The notes below the pieces were generated by a model that worked only from the letters and a program-made list of their open reading frames with translations, was not told where the DNA came from and did not search any database. A program made the translations under genes and the position numbers. A DNA stretch of 64,000 nucleotides from Rhodobacter sp. Har01. GTDB lineage: Bacteria; Pseudomonadota; Alphaproteobacteria; Rhodobacterales; Rhodobacteraceae. Positions within the stretch are counted from its first letter, which is position 1. Each line of letters starts with the position of its first letter. Location of the stretch: positions 310,001-374,000 of the forward strand of contig NZ_JAJCTD010000002.1 in assembly GCF_020564565.1 (NCBI RefSeq). The letters are read 5' to 3'. This document shows, in pieces, positions 7,151-16,151 of this stretch.

Positions 7151-9492
7151 ACCGCACCGCTCTTCTGGCCCTGATCCTGACCACCGGCGCAGCTTCGGCA
7201 GAAGTTGCCCGGGTGCAGGGCGGCGAGCATCCGGAGTTCACCCGCATCGTGATCGAGGCGCGCGGCACCGGCGACTGGCGCTTTGGCCGCACGGAGGACG
7301 GCTACGAACTGGCGCTGGGCCCCGAGGTGACCGGATACGACCTGAGCCAGGCGTTCGAGAAGATCCCGCGCGACCGGGTCTCGGGCCTCTGGCGCGACCC
7401 GGACAGCGGGCGGCTGCGGCTGTCGCTGTCCTGCGCCTGCCATGCCATCGCCTTCGAATTCCGTCCAGGCATCGTCGTCGTTGACATCAAGACCGGAGCC
7501 CCACCCGAAAGCACCGCCTTCGAAGCCCCGATCGACCCGCCCGCCAAGACTGCGGACAGCACTGCCGTCGCGGGCGACTCCGTCCCACCCGACATGTCGC
7601 CCCCCGAGGTGGCCCCCGAGGCGACCCCCCAGACGACTCAGGACACCGCGCCGGCGCCGGACCCGTATGCCGAGACCAAGGCAGCGGTGCCCGATCCGGC
7701 CCTTCCGGCCTATGACTGGCTGGCGATCCGCGCCGGTCAGGCCGCCGTTCCAGGACCCGGCGGCGGACCCGCGATTGCGGTGGAGCCCGACAGCCCGCTG
7801 GCCGAGGCGGCAACCGACCCCGGACTGGACCCGCTGCGCGATGCCCTGCTGCGTCAGATCAGCCAGGGTGTCGCCGAAGGCGTGCTGGAGATTGCCGAGC
7901 CGGGCAATCTGCCCGGCGCCGGCACGGCCAAACGGGTCGAGGAGGACGGGGTCCGCATCTCGCTGGGCGAATTGCCGGGGATCAAGGCCGCCACCGTGCG
8001 CGACCCCGACGTTGCCCTGGCCGCAAGCGGCGCCGCCTGCCCGCCGGAGAAGACCCTGGCCGTGCAGGACTGGGGCTTGTCGGGGCCACCGGCGGAACAG
8101 TTGGGTCCCGGCCGGTCGGGCCTTCTGGCAGAGTTCGACGTTCCGGTCGAGGCCGCGGTGCTGCGTGCCGCCCGGCTGTACGTCTCGCTGGGATTCGGGG
8201 CCGAAGCCCGACAGTTCCTTGCGTTCCTGGAACCGGACGACGATCCCGGGCGTGCCATCCTGCTTGCGCTGACCCACCTGATCGACCTTGAGCCCGCCGA
8301 GCCAAATCCCTTTGCGGGGCTTGAGGCCTGCGACACCACCGCGGCGCTTTGGGCGGCCGTGGCCATGGCCGCGGCCACCACGGTTTCGGACGCGGATTTC
8401 GGCATGCTGAACAAGGCCGCCGTCGCCCGCAGCTTCTCGGCCCTGCCGGTGCACCTGCGCCGTCACCTGGGGCCGGCGCTGGTCGACCTGTTCCTGGCCC
8501 AGGGGGACGACTCGACGGCGCGCCTGCTGCGCGATGCCACCCTGCGCGCGCCCGGCGAGGCCGGCCACGAAGTCACGTTGATGGACGCGGACTATCACCT
8601 TGCCACCGGCAAGGAGGCAGAGGCCGGCACATTGGCCGACACGGTTCGCAAGGAAAACGGGCCGGGACGGGAGGATGCGGCGATCACCCTGGTCGAGGCG
8701 GCCTTTTCCGGCGACCTCTCGATCCCGGCCGACCTTCCCGAGGCCCTGGCTGCCTTTCGCCAGGATGCCCGCGACAGCACGCGCGAGGCCGCGCTGACCC
8801 GCGCGCTGATTCTTGGCACTGCCATGGCCGGCGACTTCGTGACCGCCTTTGCCACGCTTCCGGAGGCGCAAGAGACTGCGGCCGACCTGTGGACCCTGGC
8901 GGTCGAAGGGGCCGACGACGGGATCTTCCTGGAACAGGCCGTCGCCGCAGCCGCCAGTTCGCCGCCTTCGGTCAAGGACGAGGTGGCCCTTGAGGTGGCC
9001 ACCCGGCTGGAAGCCCTCGGATTTGCCCGCGAAGCGCTGGCCTGGCTTGGGCCGGTCGATGCGGCCGCGCCGGAAGCGACCCGGTTGCTGGCAGCCCGTG
9101 CCAGGTTGCGGCTGCGCGACGCCCGCGCCGCGATTTCCGTCTTGTCGGGGCTTGCAAGCCCCGAGGCGGAAACGCTGCGGGCGGCCGCCATTCTGCAGCT
9201 GGGCGATCCGGCCGGGGCGGCAGAAGCCCTGGATCGTGCCGGCGACACCGAGGCCCGCGACCGCGCCGATGTCTGGACCACAGATTGGCCCCGCATCGCC
9301 GAAACCGGACCCGACCCCTGGAAGGCGGCGGCGGCATTGGTCGTTCCTGCTCTTGCCGACCCGGACGCCGAGCCTCCTGCCGGCCCGATCGCACAGGGCA
9401 CCGCGCTGGTCGAAGAAAGTGCCCGCGCCCGCGCCACGATCGAGGCATTGCTCGACGCCACAGCCGCAGCCGAGGCCGAGGCCGGGCCGTAA
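7147..9492 (+). CDS. large exported motility-locus protein, function unknown
   Basis: 781 residues, no family recognised with confidence. Signal peptide ~1-18 (cleavage after ASA); a beta-rich AMIN-like region ~20-115 ('TRIVIEARGTGDW', 'VSGLWRDPDSGRLRLSLS'); a Pro/Ala/Glu-rich linker ~115-185; then an Ala/Leu-rich helical repeat region from ~300 to the end that looks TPR-like. It should be periplasmic. It is translationally coupled to motA, and a MotE-like gene lies two genes upstream. I infer a stator-associated periplasmic scaffold comparable in role to rhizobial MotC, but no homology to MotC was seen. Confidence 0.7.
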   Translation: MNRTALLALILTTGAASAEVARVQGGEHPEFTRIVIEARGTGDWRFGRTEDGYELALGPEVTGYDLSQAFEKIPRDRVSGLWRDPDSGRLRLSLSCACHAIAFEFRPGIVVVDIKTGAPPESTAFEAPIDPPAKTADSTAVAGDSVPPDMSPPEVAPEATPQTTQDTAPAPDPYAETKAAVPDPALPAYDWLAIRAGQAAVPGPGGGPAIAVEPDSPLAEAATDPGLDPLRDALLRQISQGVAEGVLEIAEPGNLPGAGTAKRVEEDGVRISLGELPGIKAATVRDPDVALAASGAACPPEKTLAVQDWGLSGPPAEQLGPGRSGLLAEFDVPVEAAVLRAARLYVSLGFGAEARQFLAFLEPDDDPGRAILLALTHLIDLEPAEPNPFAGLEACDTTAALWAAVAMAAATTVSDADFGMLNKAAVARSFSALPVHLRRHLGPALVDLFLAQGDDSTARLLRDATLRAPGEAGHEVTLMDADYHLATGKEAEAGTLADTVRKENGPGREDAAITLVEAAFSGDLSIPADLPEALAAFRQDARDSTREAALTRALILGTAMAGDFVTAFATLPEAQETAADLWTLAVEGADDGIFLEQAVAAAASSPPSVKDEVALEVATRLEALGFAREALAWLGPVDAAAPEATRLLAARARLRLRDARAAISVLSGLASPEAETLRAAAILQLGDPAGAAEALDRAGDTEARDRADVWTTDWPRIAETGPDPWKAAAALVVPALADPDAEPPAGPIAQGTALVEESARARATIEALLDATAAAEAEAGP

Positions 9493-9568
9493 CGCTTTCT
9501 CAACGGTCCGGGCTCTAGAACTGCAGGAGGCCCCGGCCAGCTGCCGGGCTCATCAATTCGGGATCAGA

Positions 9569-10249
9569 ATGATCTTGCTCGAACCCCATCGCCTTTGCCT
9601 GGCTGCCGCGCTTGTTGGCGTCCTTGCCGCCCCCGGCACGGCGGGCGCATCTCCGGCCGATCTTTGTCTTGCGGCCGCCAGGTCCGCTGCGGCGGAAACC
9701 GGGGTTCCGCTGCGCGTGCTTCTGGCCCTGACGCTGACCGAAACCGGCCGGGCCGACGGTGACGGCGCCCTCTTGCCCTGGCCCTGGACCCTGAACAAGG
9801 GCGGCGAGGGCCTGTGGTTCGACAGCCGTGACACCGCTCTGGCGCACCTGGAAACCGCTCTGGCCGAGGGCGCGACGAATGTCGACGTCGGCTGCTTCCA
9901 GCTGAACCATCGTTGGCATGCGCAATCCTTCGACAGCCTGACCGCCATGCTCGACCCAGAAGAGAATGCGCTTTACGCCGCCCGCTACGTGTTCCGGCTG
10001 TATCAGGACACCGGCGACTGGACCGAAGCGGCCGCAGCCTATCATTCCGGAACGCCGGAATATGCCGAACGCTATCTCGCCCGGTTCGAGCCGATCTATG
10101 CCGCCCTGGATGGCCGGCTTCCCGAAGACCGCGCGCCCGACCCGGTCCGCGAGAACCGCTTCCCCCTGCTGCTGGCGGGGACGCCGCAAAGCGCGGGCTC
10201 GCTGGTGCCGATGTCGGGCGCCGGAATTCCGCTGATCGGGGGGCCCTGA
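9569..10249 (+). CDS. exported lytic transglycosylase, probably flagellar (SltF-like)
   Basis: 226 residues. Signal peptide ~1-28; a goose-lysozyme/SLT-type fold with the catalytic Glu in 'LALTLTETGR' (E58), then 'NVDVGCFQLNHRWH' (the GLMQ-like segment) and 'AAAYHSGTPEYAERYLARF', equivalent to the YNxG motif. It would cut peptidoglycan to let the rod pass. FlgJ at 23816 lacks a muramidase domain, so a separate transglycosylase is expected, as with SltF of Rhodobacter sphaeroides. ATG 9569 was chosen because it gives a clean signal peptide. It precedes flhA by 3 bp. Confidence 0.82.
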   Translation: MILLEPHRLCLAAALVGVLAAPGTAGASPADLCLAAARSAAAETGVPLRVLLALTLTETGRADGDGALLPWPWTLNKGGEGLWFDSRDTALAHLETALAEGATNVDVGCFQLNHRWHAQSFDSLTAMLDPEENALYAARYVFRLYQDTGDWTEAAAAYHSGTPEYAERYLARFEPIYAALDGRLPEDRAPDPVRENRFPLLLAGTPQSAGSLVPMSGAGIPLIGGP

Positions 10250-10252
10250 ACC

Positions 10253-12325
10253 GTGCCCACAATGACCATGAAGGCGCTGTTCCGACCGACGATCCTGCTG
10301 GCGCTGGCGTTGATGGCCATCATCGCGATGATGATCCTGCCGGTGCCCGCCAGCGTTCTGGACATTGGCCTTGCGCTGTCCTTCGCGCTGGCGATCCTGA
10401 TGCTGACGGTGGCGCTGTTCATCGAACGCCCGCTCGACTTTTCGGCCTTCCCGACGATCCTGCTCGCCTCGCTGCTGTTGCGGCTGTCGCTGAACGTCTC
10501 GTCCACCAAGCTGATCATCGGTGAGGGTCACACCGGCACCGACGCCGCCGGCCACGTGATCGAAGGCTTTGCCGAGTTCATCATGGGCGGCAACATCGTG
10601 CTGGGCCTGGTGGTCTTTGTCGTCCTGCTGATCGTCAACTTCATCGTCATCACCAAGGGCGCCGGCCGGATGGCCGAGGTGGGCGCGCGCTTCGCGCTGG
10701 ACGGGATGCCCGGCCGCCAGCTGGCGATTGACGCCGACATGTCGGCCGGCGCGATCACCCATGAAGAGGCGAAGCGCCGGCGCGAGGTGGAACTGGCCGA
10801 GACAAACTTCTTCGGCTCGCTCGACGGGGCGTCGAAATTCGTCAAGGGCGACGCGGTGGCGGGCCTCTTGATCACCGCGCTGAACCTGATCGTCGGCCTG
10901 GCGGTCGGGGTTGGCATGCACGGCCTGCCCTTGCAGCGCGCCTTCGAGACCTATTCGATCCTGACGGTCGGCGACGGCCTAGTCAGCCAGATTCCGGCGG
11001 TCGTGATCTCGGTTGCGGCGGCGCTGCTGTTGTCGCGCGGCGGGGCGAAAGGGGCGGCCGACGTGTCGTTCTTTGCTCAGCTGGGCCGCTATCCGGCGGC
11101 CTTGGGCACTGTTGCATCGCTCATGGCGCTGTTCGCAGTGGTGCCCGGAATGCCCTTCCTGCCGTTCATCGCCGCCGCCATCGGACTTGCCGCGGCGGCC
11201 TGGTACGGCGCGCGACACAAGGTCGAAGTGGCGGTCGATCCGGCCCAGACAGCCGATCTGCCGGCGCGCAGGCAGATCGGCGACGTTCTGGACTTCGACG
11301 AGATCCACATCGAATTCGCGCCGAACCTGGTGGGAATGGCGCTGGACCCGGCCACCGGCCTTGACGGCCGCATCGGCAACATGCGCAACCACATCGCCGC
11401 GAGCTTTGGCGTGATCCTGCCGGAAATCCGCCTGACCGACGAAGCCGCGATGCCGCCTGGCCAGTACCGCATCCGGATCCAGGGGGTGGAGCGGGTCAGC
11501 AACCGCCTGGTGCCCGACAAGGTGCTGGTTCTTCTGGCCGAAGGCGTGCCCGCGCCGGAGGGCGAGGATGTCCGCGAACCGGTCTACGGCGCTCCGGCCC
11601 GGTGGACGCGCCCGGACCTTCAGGAAGACGCGGTGCTGTCGGGCCTGACCGTGGTCTCGCCGGCCGAGGTTCTGGCGACCCATCTCCTTGAGGTGCTGAA
11701 GGGCAACCTCTCCCGGCTGCTCAGCCTGCGCGGCCTGCGGCGCCTGCTGGACGAATTCACCCAGCTTTCCGACCGTGCCCGCGCCGAGGCCAATCGCCGT
11801 CTGCTGGACGACCTGGTCCCAGACAAGGTGCCGCTCGACCTGCTGCACGCCGTTCTGCGGCTGTTGCTGGAAGAACGTGTGTCGATCCGCAACCTGCCGC
11901 TGATCCTGGAAGCCGTGGCCGAGGCGCGGGGTCTCGGCTCGCCCGAGACGGTCACCGAGCATGTCCGCCAGCGGCTGGGCTTCCAGATCGTGGCCGAGTT
12001 CCGGCGGCCGGATGGCTCGATTCCGCTGATCCAGCTTGCGCCGGAATGGGAGCGCAACTTCCAGGCGCACCAGATGGACGGCGACCGCGGCCTGCGCGAC
12101 GTCGCCCTGCCGCCCGACCTTTTCGCCAAGCTGGCGAACGGCATCGCCGAGCGGATGAACCAGGCCGCCGAAAACGGCGCGTTTCCGGCCCTGATCGCCT
12201 CGGCCCCGCGGCGTCGGTTCCTGCGCACCGTGGTCATGGCCAAGGGCCTGCAGGTGCCGGTGCTGTCCTATGAGGAGCTGGGGATGGACGTGCGTCCCGC
12301 CCTGCTGGGCCAGGTCGCGGCATGA
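10253..12325 (+). CDS. flhA: flagellar export apparatus protein FlhA
   Basis: 690 residues, standard length. About eight membrane helices in the first ~320 residues, the FHIPEP signature loop (~140-170, 'GRMAEVGARFALDGMPGRQ') and the cytoplasmic nonamer-forming domain (~350-690). FlhA is the proton-linked export gate that selects substrates and chaperones. The annotated start is GTG 10253; ATG 10262 three codons on is equally possible. Its stop overlaps the fliR ATG by 4 bp. Confidence 0.96.
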   Translation: MPTMTMKALFRPTILLALALMAIIAMMILPVPASVLDIGLALSFALAILMLTVALFIERPLDFSAFPTILLASLLLRLSLNVSSTKLIIGEGHTGTDAAGHVIEGFAEFIMGGNIVLGLVVFVVLLIVNFIVITKGAGRMAEVGARFALDGMPGRQLAIDADMSAGAITHEEAKRRREVELAETNFFGSLDGASKFVKGDAVAGLLITALNLIVGLAVGVGMHGLPLQRAFETYSILTVGDGLVSQIPAVVISVAAALLLSRGGAKGAADVSFFAQLGRYPAALGTVASLMALFAVVPGMPFLPFIAAAIGLAAAAWYGARHKVEVAVDPAQTADLPARRQIGDVLDFDEIHIEFAPNLVGMALDPATGLDGRIGNMRNHIAASFGVILPEIRLTDEAAMPPGQYRIRIQGVERVSNRLVPDKVLVLLAEGVPAPEGEDVREPVYGAPARWTRPDLQEDAVLSGLTVVSPAEVLATHLLEVLKGNLSRLLSLRGLRRLLDEFTQLSDRARAEANRRLLDDLVPDKVPLDLLHAVLRLLLEERVSIRNLPLILEAVAEARGLGSPETVTEHVRQRLGFQIVAEFRRPDGSIPLIQLAPEWERNFQAHQMDGDRGLRDVALPPDLFAKLANGIAERMNQAAENGAFPALIASAPRRRFLRTVVMAKGLQVPVLSYEELGMDVRPALLGQVAA

Positions 12326-13083
12326 TGGACTTTGCCGCCCCGCTGGCGCAGCTTCTGGGCGTGGCCGAAAGCCTGATCCTGCAGGTGGCACTGGTCTTCG
12401 TGCGGGTCGGCGCGGCGGTTTCGCTGCTGCCGGGGCTGGGCGAGCAGATGGTTCCGCAGCGCATCCGCCTTGCAGTCGCGCTGGCGCTGACGGCGATCGT
12501 GGTGCCCGCCGTGCCGGCGCCGACCGGAACCGGCTTCGGCGCGCTCGCCATCGAGGCGGCGGCGGGTCTGGTTCTGGGCGTCGGCTTGCGGTTGATGATC
12601 CTGGGCCTGCAGACGGCCGGGACCATTGCCGCACAATCCATCTCGCTGGCGCAGATGTTCAACGGCACCGGACCGGAACCGCAACCCATCGTGGCCAACC
12701 TGTTCACCCTGGCAGGGATTGTCCTGTTCCTGGCCATGGGCGGGCTGGTCCGCTCGGTCGAACTTCTGGTGCTGTCCTATGAGCTTATGCCCCCCGGGCA
12801 GATTCCCGATGCGTCGCTGCTGTCGCAATGGGGGTTGGACCGCGTGGCCATGGTCTTTGCGCTGGGATTCTCGCTTGCGGCGCCCTTCGTGCTTGCCGCT
12901 CTGCTGTACAACCTGGCCCTTGGGGTGATGAACCGCGCGATGCCGCAACTGATGGTGGCGTTGATCGGGGCTCCGGCGCTGACGTTGGGCGGCCTGGCAT
13001 TGCTGGCGCTGGCGTCGCCCGCGCTTCTGGCGATCTGGCTGGACGCGATGCGGCAGGCCATGGCCTTGCCGTACGGAGGCTGA
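12322..13083 (+). CDS. fliR: flagellar export apparatus protein FliR
   Basis: 253 residues with six or so membrane segments; conserved 'FVRVGAAVSLLPGLGEQMVPQRIRL' region at ~30-54 and the 'LYNLALGVMNRAMPQL' block near ~200-216. It joins FliP and FliQ in the export gate. Translationally coupled to flhA (4-bp overlap) and followed by flhB after 3 bp. Confidence 0.94.
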   Translation: MMDFAAPLAQLLGVAESLILQVALVFVRVGAAVSLLPGLGEQMVPQRIRLAVALALTAIVVPAVPAPTGTGFGALAIEAAAGLVLGVGLRLMILGLQTAGTIAAQSISLAQMFNGTGPEPQPIVANLFTLAGIVLFLAMGGLVRSVELLVLSYELMPPGQIPDASLLSQWGLDRVAMVFALGFSLAAPFVLAALLYNLALGVMNRAMPQLMVALIGAPALTLGGLALLALASPALLAIWLDAMRQAMALPYGG

Positions 13084-13086
13084 GAC

Positions 13087-14175
13087 ATGGACGGGCGCGA
13101 CGACGACGAAGCCGACAAGGAATTCGACCCGTCACAGCGCAAGCTTGACCAGGCGCGCGAACAAGGCGACGTCGCCCGATCCGAAGACCTTCAGGCCGCC
13201 GTCGCCTATGGCGGTTTCCTGCTCGCGGCTCTTGCGCTTGGACCCTGGGCGGTTTCGGTTTCCGGAACGGCAGGCATGGTCCTGCTTGAGGGCCTGGCGC
13301 CGAGAAGCTCGGAAGACGGCAGCACCATCGCCCGGGTCGCCAGCCAGGCCGTTGCCATGGCCGCCCCGTTCCTGCTGCTGCTGGTCGCCCCGGCCAGTCT
13401 CGTGGTCGCCTACCTCGTGGCGACACGGTCGCTGGTCTTCGCCCCTTCAAAGCTTGCGCTGAACCCGGCCCGGCTGTCGATCCTCGCCAATTTCCGACAG
13501 AAGTTCAACCGCGCGGCCTGGGTGGACTTCGCCCGCAAGACGGCAAAGCTGATCGTCGTCGCGCTGATCCTGGGGCTTTACCTGCAGGCCGAGCTGCCCC
13601 GGCTGAACCTCGCCTCGGCCCTGGGTGCCGGGCAGGTGGCAGCCTTGGTCGCCGAGGAAACCCTGCGCTTCCTGACCGTGATCCTGGCGATCAGCCTGGC
13701 CTTCGGCGCCGCCGATTTCCTGTGGCAGCGGTTCGAATTCGCCCGGCGCAACCGGATGAGCCGCAAGGAACTGACCGACGAAATGAAGGATAGCGAAGGC
13801 GATCCGCATCTCAAGGCCGACCGCCGGCGGCGGGCGCAGGAAGTGGCGACGCGGCGGATGCTGACCGATGTTCCCAAGGCCGACGTGGTGATCGTCAACC
13901 CGAGCCACTATGCCGTGGCCCTGAAGTGGGAGCGCGGCAAGGGCCGCGCGCCGGTCTGCGTGGCCAAAGGGGTGGACGAAATCGCCGCCCGCATCCGTGA
14001 GCGTGCGCAAGAGGCCGGTGTTCCGATCCGTCGCGACCCGCCCACCGCCCGTGTCCTGCACGCAACGCTGGAGATCGGGCAGGAGGTCCGGCCCGAACAC
14101 TATGCAGCCGTGGCTGCCGCCATCCGGTTTGCCGAGGCCATGCGCAAGCGCGCCCGCAAGCGGATGGGCCGATGA
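13087..14175 (+). CDS. flhB: flagellar export switch protein FlhB
   Basis: 362 residues: four membrane helices (~35-210), then the FlhBC domain. The autocleavage motif is N-P-S-H at ~275-278 (normally NPTH) inside 'VVIVNPSHYAVALKW'. Cleavage after Asn changes export specificity from hook to filament substrates. The Thr-to-Ser change is conservative and the catalytic Asn and the His are kept, so cleavage is probably retained. The stop overlaps the next start by 4 bp. Confidence 0.95.
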   Translation: MDGRDDDEADKEFDPSQRKLDQAREQGDVARSEDLQAAVAYGGFLLAALALGPWAVSVSGTAGMVLLEGLAPRSSEDGSTIARVASQAVAMAAPFLLLLVAPASLVVAYLVATRSLVFAPSKLALNPARLSILANFRQKFNRAAWVDFARKTAKLIVVALILGLYLQAELPRLNLASALGAGQVAALVAEETLRFLTVILAISLAFGAADFLWQRFEFARRNRMSRKELTDEMKDSEGDPHLKADRRRRAQEVATRRMLTDVPKADVVIVNPSHYAVALKWERGKGRAPVCVAKGVDEIAARIRERAQEAGVPIRRDPPTARVLHATLEIGQEVRPEHYAAVAAAIRFAEAMRKRARKRMGR

Positions 14176-14519
14176 GCGGCGACGAAAAGCTGCTCCGTCT
14201 TTCGGCGATGGCCGGCATGGTGCTGGATGTCCGCTCTGCCGCGCTGTCCCGGCTTGCAGCCGAGCGCGACGCCCTCAAGGCGCAACTGGCCGCCCTCAAT
14301 GCGCCCCGGGCGACCGAGGGCCTTGCTCCGGCCGCGGCGGCCCAGGTCCGGTTCGACTACGAAACCTGGGCCAGCCGACGCCGGGCCGAGCTGAACCTGA
14401 AGATCGCCGCGAAACATGCGGAATGGCTGTCGCACCTGGACGAGACACGCCAGGCCTTTGGCCGGGCTCAGGTTCTGGACCGGATGCTTCAGGCGACGCG
14501 GAACCGCAGGTCCGGCTGA
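14172..14519 (+). CDS. small helical flagellar-operon protein, possible FliJ-like chaperone
   Basis: 115 residues, almost entirely Ala/Arg/Leu/Glu-rich helix with heptad character (~20-55 and ~65-110); no signal peptide or membrane segment. It overlaps the flhB stop by 4 bp and converges with fliL2 only 8 bp away. No FliJ gene is otherwise visible, and size, charge and coiled-coil character fit a FliJ or FliJ-analogue export chaperone, but sequence identity to FliJ was not recognised. Confidence 0.7.
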   Translation: MSGDEKLLRLSAMAGMVLDVRSAALSRLAAERDALKAQLAALNAPRATEGLAPAAAAQVRFDYETWASRRRAELNLKIAAKHAEWLSHLDETRQAFGRAQVLDRMLQATRNRRSG

Positions 14520-14527
14520 ACCCGCGC

Positions 14528-14992
14528 TCAGCTGTCCTGGCGCGCGATTTCGGTGATCAGGACGTCAGTGACGATCGGGCCAAGCACGCCGATCGCCTTT
14601 TCCGTCAGCGCCTCACGCAGCACGACGAGGTTCGAGCCGTCGGTGAACGACCCGCGGAACCCGCCGGTGTTGGCGTGGTCGAACAGGACCTGCAGGAAGG
14701 CGTCGCGGATTTTCGGTTCGCGGTCGTAGACCGTATTGGTGTTGCCGGCCGTCACCTCGAGGCTGAGCGACAAGACGACCATCGCCGTCACCTTGCCGCC
14801 CTCAAGGATCGGCACGACGAACTGGTTGTTGAGCTTGACATAGTCAGGCGGCGATTCCTCGGCCGCCGGCGCGTGGCCTTCGTCTGCGACGGCCGCCGGT
14901 GCCTCTGGCGGCGGCCGCAGGAACAGCCCGCCGGCAAGCCCGAGGCCAAGGCCGAGCAGCGCGAGCAGCACGGGGAAAAGCTTGCGGATCAT
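14528..14992 (-). CDS. FliL-family protein (copy 2)
   Basis: 154 residues: membrane segment ~5-26, Pro/Ala/Glu-rich linker ~28-48, then a FliL-like periplasmic domain ('YVKLNNQFVVPILEGGKVTAMVVLSLSLEV', read in two parts from ~50 to ~80; 'DVLITEIARQDS' at the end). It is distinct in sequence from fliL at 4724. It is the last gene of flgG-A-H on the minus strand, starting 2 bp after the flgH stop. A FliL-like stator or basal-body role is likely; the division of labour between copies is unknown. Confidence 0.82.
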   Translation of the reverse strand: MIRKLFPVLLALLGLGLGLAGGLFLRPPPEAPAAVADEGHAPAAEESPPDYVKLNNQFVVPILEGGKVTAMVVLSLSLEVTAGNTNTVYDREPKIRDAFLQVLFDHANTGGFRGSFTDGSNLVVLREALTEKAIGVLGPIVTDVLITEIARQDS

Positions 14993-14994
14993 GA

Positions 14995-15732
14995 TCAGAA
15001 CGGAAGCAGGATGTCGGCGGCCTGCTGGCCATAGCGCGGCTGCTGCACCTCGGTGATCTGGCCGCGGCCGCCATAGGCGATCCGGGCGCCGGCGATCTTG
15101 TCGTAGGTGATCTCGTTCTGCCGCGAGATGTCGGAGGGCCGCACGTAGCCGGTGATGATCAGTTCGCGCAACTCGTAGTTGACGCGCACCTCCTGCTGGC
15201 CCTCGATCCGCAGGACGCCGTTCGGCAGTTCCTCGACCACGGTCGCGGCAACCCGCAGGGTCAGCTTCTCGGCCCGGGTGACGTTGCCTTCCCCGGCGAA
15301 GGTCGAAGAGGACTGGGTCTTCACCGCCTCGGCCATGCTTGCCCCTTCGGGCATGACTGCATCGTCAAGCCGCTGCGGGATGCCGAACAGCGACGGGATG
15401 CCCATGCTTTGCGCCCCCGTGCGCGAGCGGTCGGAAGAATTCGAGATCTTGGCGCTGTCGTCGATCTCGATCACCACGGTCAGGATGTCGCCCCGCTGCG
15501 CGGCGCGACGGTCGCCCAGAAGCGAATCGCTGCCGGCCGTCCACAGCGATGAGGCATCGGTGGGCCCCGAAGGATCAGACACCTCGGGCATCGGGGTCGA
15601 ATACATCGCATGGTGCTGGTAGCTGCCTTCCAGAGGCGAGAATTCCGGCGCACGACCGACCTGGCTGAGGTCGCCGCACGCGGTGAGGACAAGGGCGAGG
15701 CCGGGCGCGGCCAGCAGCAGTCTGCGGATCAA
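14995..15732 (-). CDS. flgH: flagellar L-ring lipoprotein FlgH
   Basis: 245 residues. Lipoprotein signal with lipobox LTAC (Cys at ~19); conserved 'SLLGDRRAAQRGDILTVVIEI' region (~72-92) and the C-terminal 'DISRQNEITYDKIAGARIAYGGRGQI' (in two parts, ~200-228). It forms the outer-membrane L ring. The start codon is TTG, overlapping the flgA stop (TTGA), with a GGAGG ribosome site 6 nt upstream that decides it. Confidence 0.95.
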   Translation of the reverse strand: MIRRLLLAAPGLALVLTACGDLSQVGRAPEFSPLEGSYQHHAMYSTPMPEVSDPSGPTDASSLWTAGSDSLLGDRRAAQRGDILTVVIEIDDSAKISNSSDRSRTGAQSMGIPSLFGIPQRLDDAVMPEGASMAEAVKTQSSSTFAGEGNVTRAEKLTLRVAATVVEELPNGVLRIEGQQEVRVNYELRELIITGYVRPSDISRQNEITYDKIAGARIAYGGRGQITEVQQPRYGQQAADILLPF

Positions 15733-16151
15733 GGGGAGCCTCCGACGATGATGGTGCCGTCCGCGGCGACAAGGCCGGAGACGGTGGATTTGGACGAAAG
15801 GTTGAGGGCGCGAGCGACTTCGCCCTCGGCGGCGCGGTCAAGGGCGCGGCCCTCGGCGGTTATGGTCAGGCCACCGGCCCGATAGACCAGCGTGATGGTG
15901 GCGTTGCGCTCGACCAGGGCCGGTGCGGCGATGTCGCTGGCATGCAAGGGGCGGCCGGCATAAAGCGCGATCCGGGTCTGTTGGCCAAGTGCAGGCTCGA
16001 GGTCGGTCAAGGCGCCGGGAATTTCGGCATCGACAAGCATGATGTCGCCCTTGCCGAGAACCGAGCCGGCCGGCAGGGTGCGCGCCGCGACCAGGCTTTC
16101 GGCCTGGGCGGCCATCGGCAGGATCAGCAGGGCGAGCACCCGGAACAGCAT
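15729..16151 (-). CDS. flgA: flagella basal body P-ring formation protein FlgA
   Basis: 140 residues: signal peptide ~1-17, then the SAF domain with 'AARTLPAGSVLGKGDI' and 'GRPLHASDIAAPALVERNA' and the C-terminal 'GRALDRAAEGEVARALNLSSK'. FlgA is the periplasmic chaperone for FlgI P-ring assembly. At 140 residues it is the short form without the N-terminal extension of enteric FlgA. Start and stop overlap flgG and flgH. Confidence 0.93.
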   Translation of the reverse strand: MLFRVLALLILPMAAQAESLVAARTLPAGSVLGKGDIMLVDAEIPGALTDLEPALGQQTRIALYAGRPLHASDIAAPALVERNATITLVYRAGGLTITAEGRALDRAAEGEVARALNLSSKSTVSGLVAADGTIIVGGSP

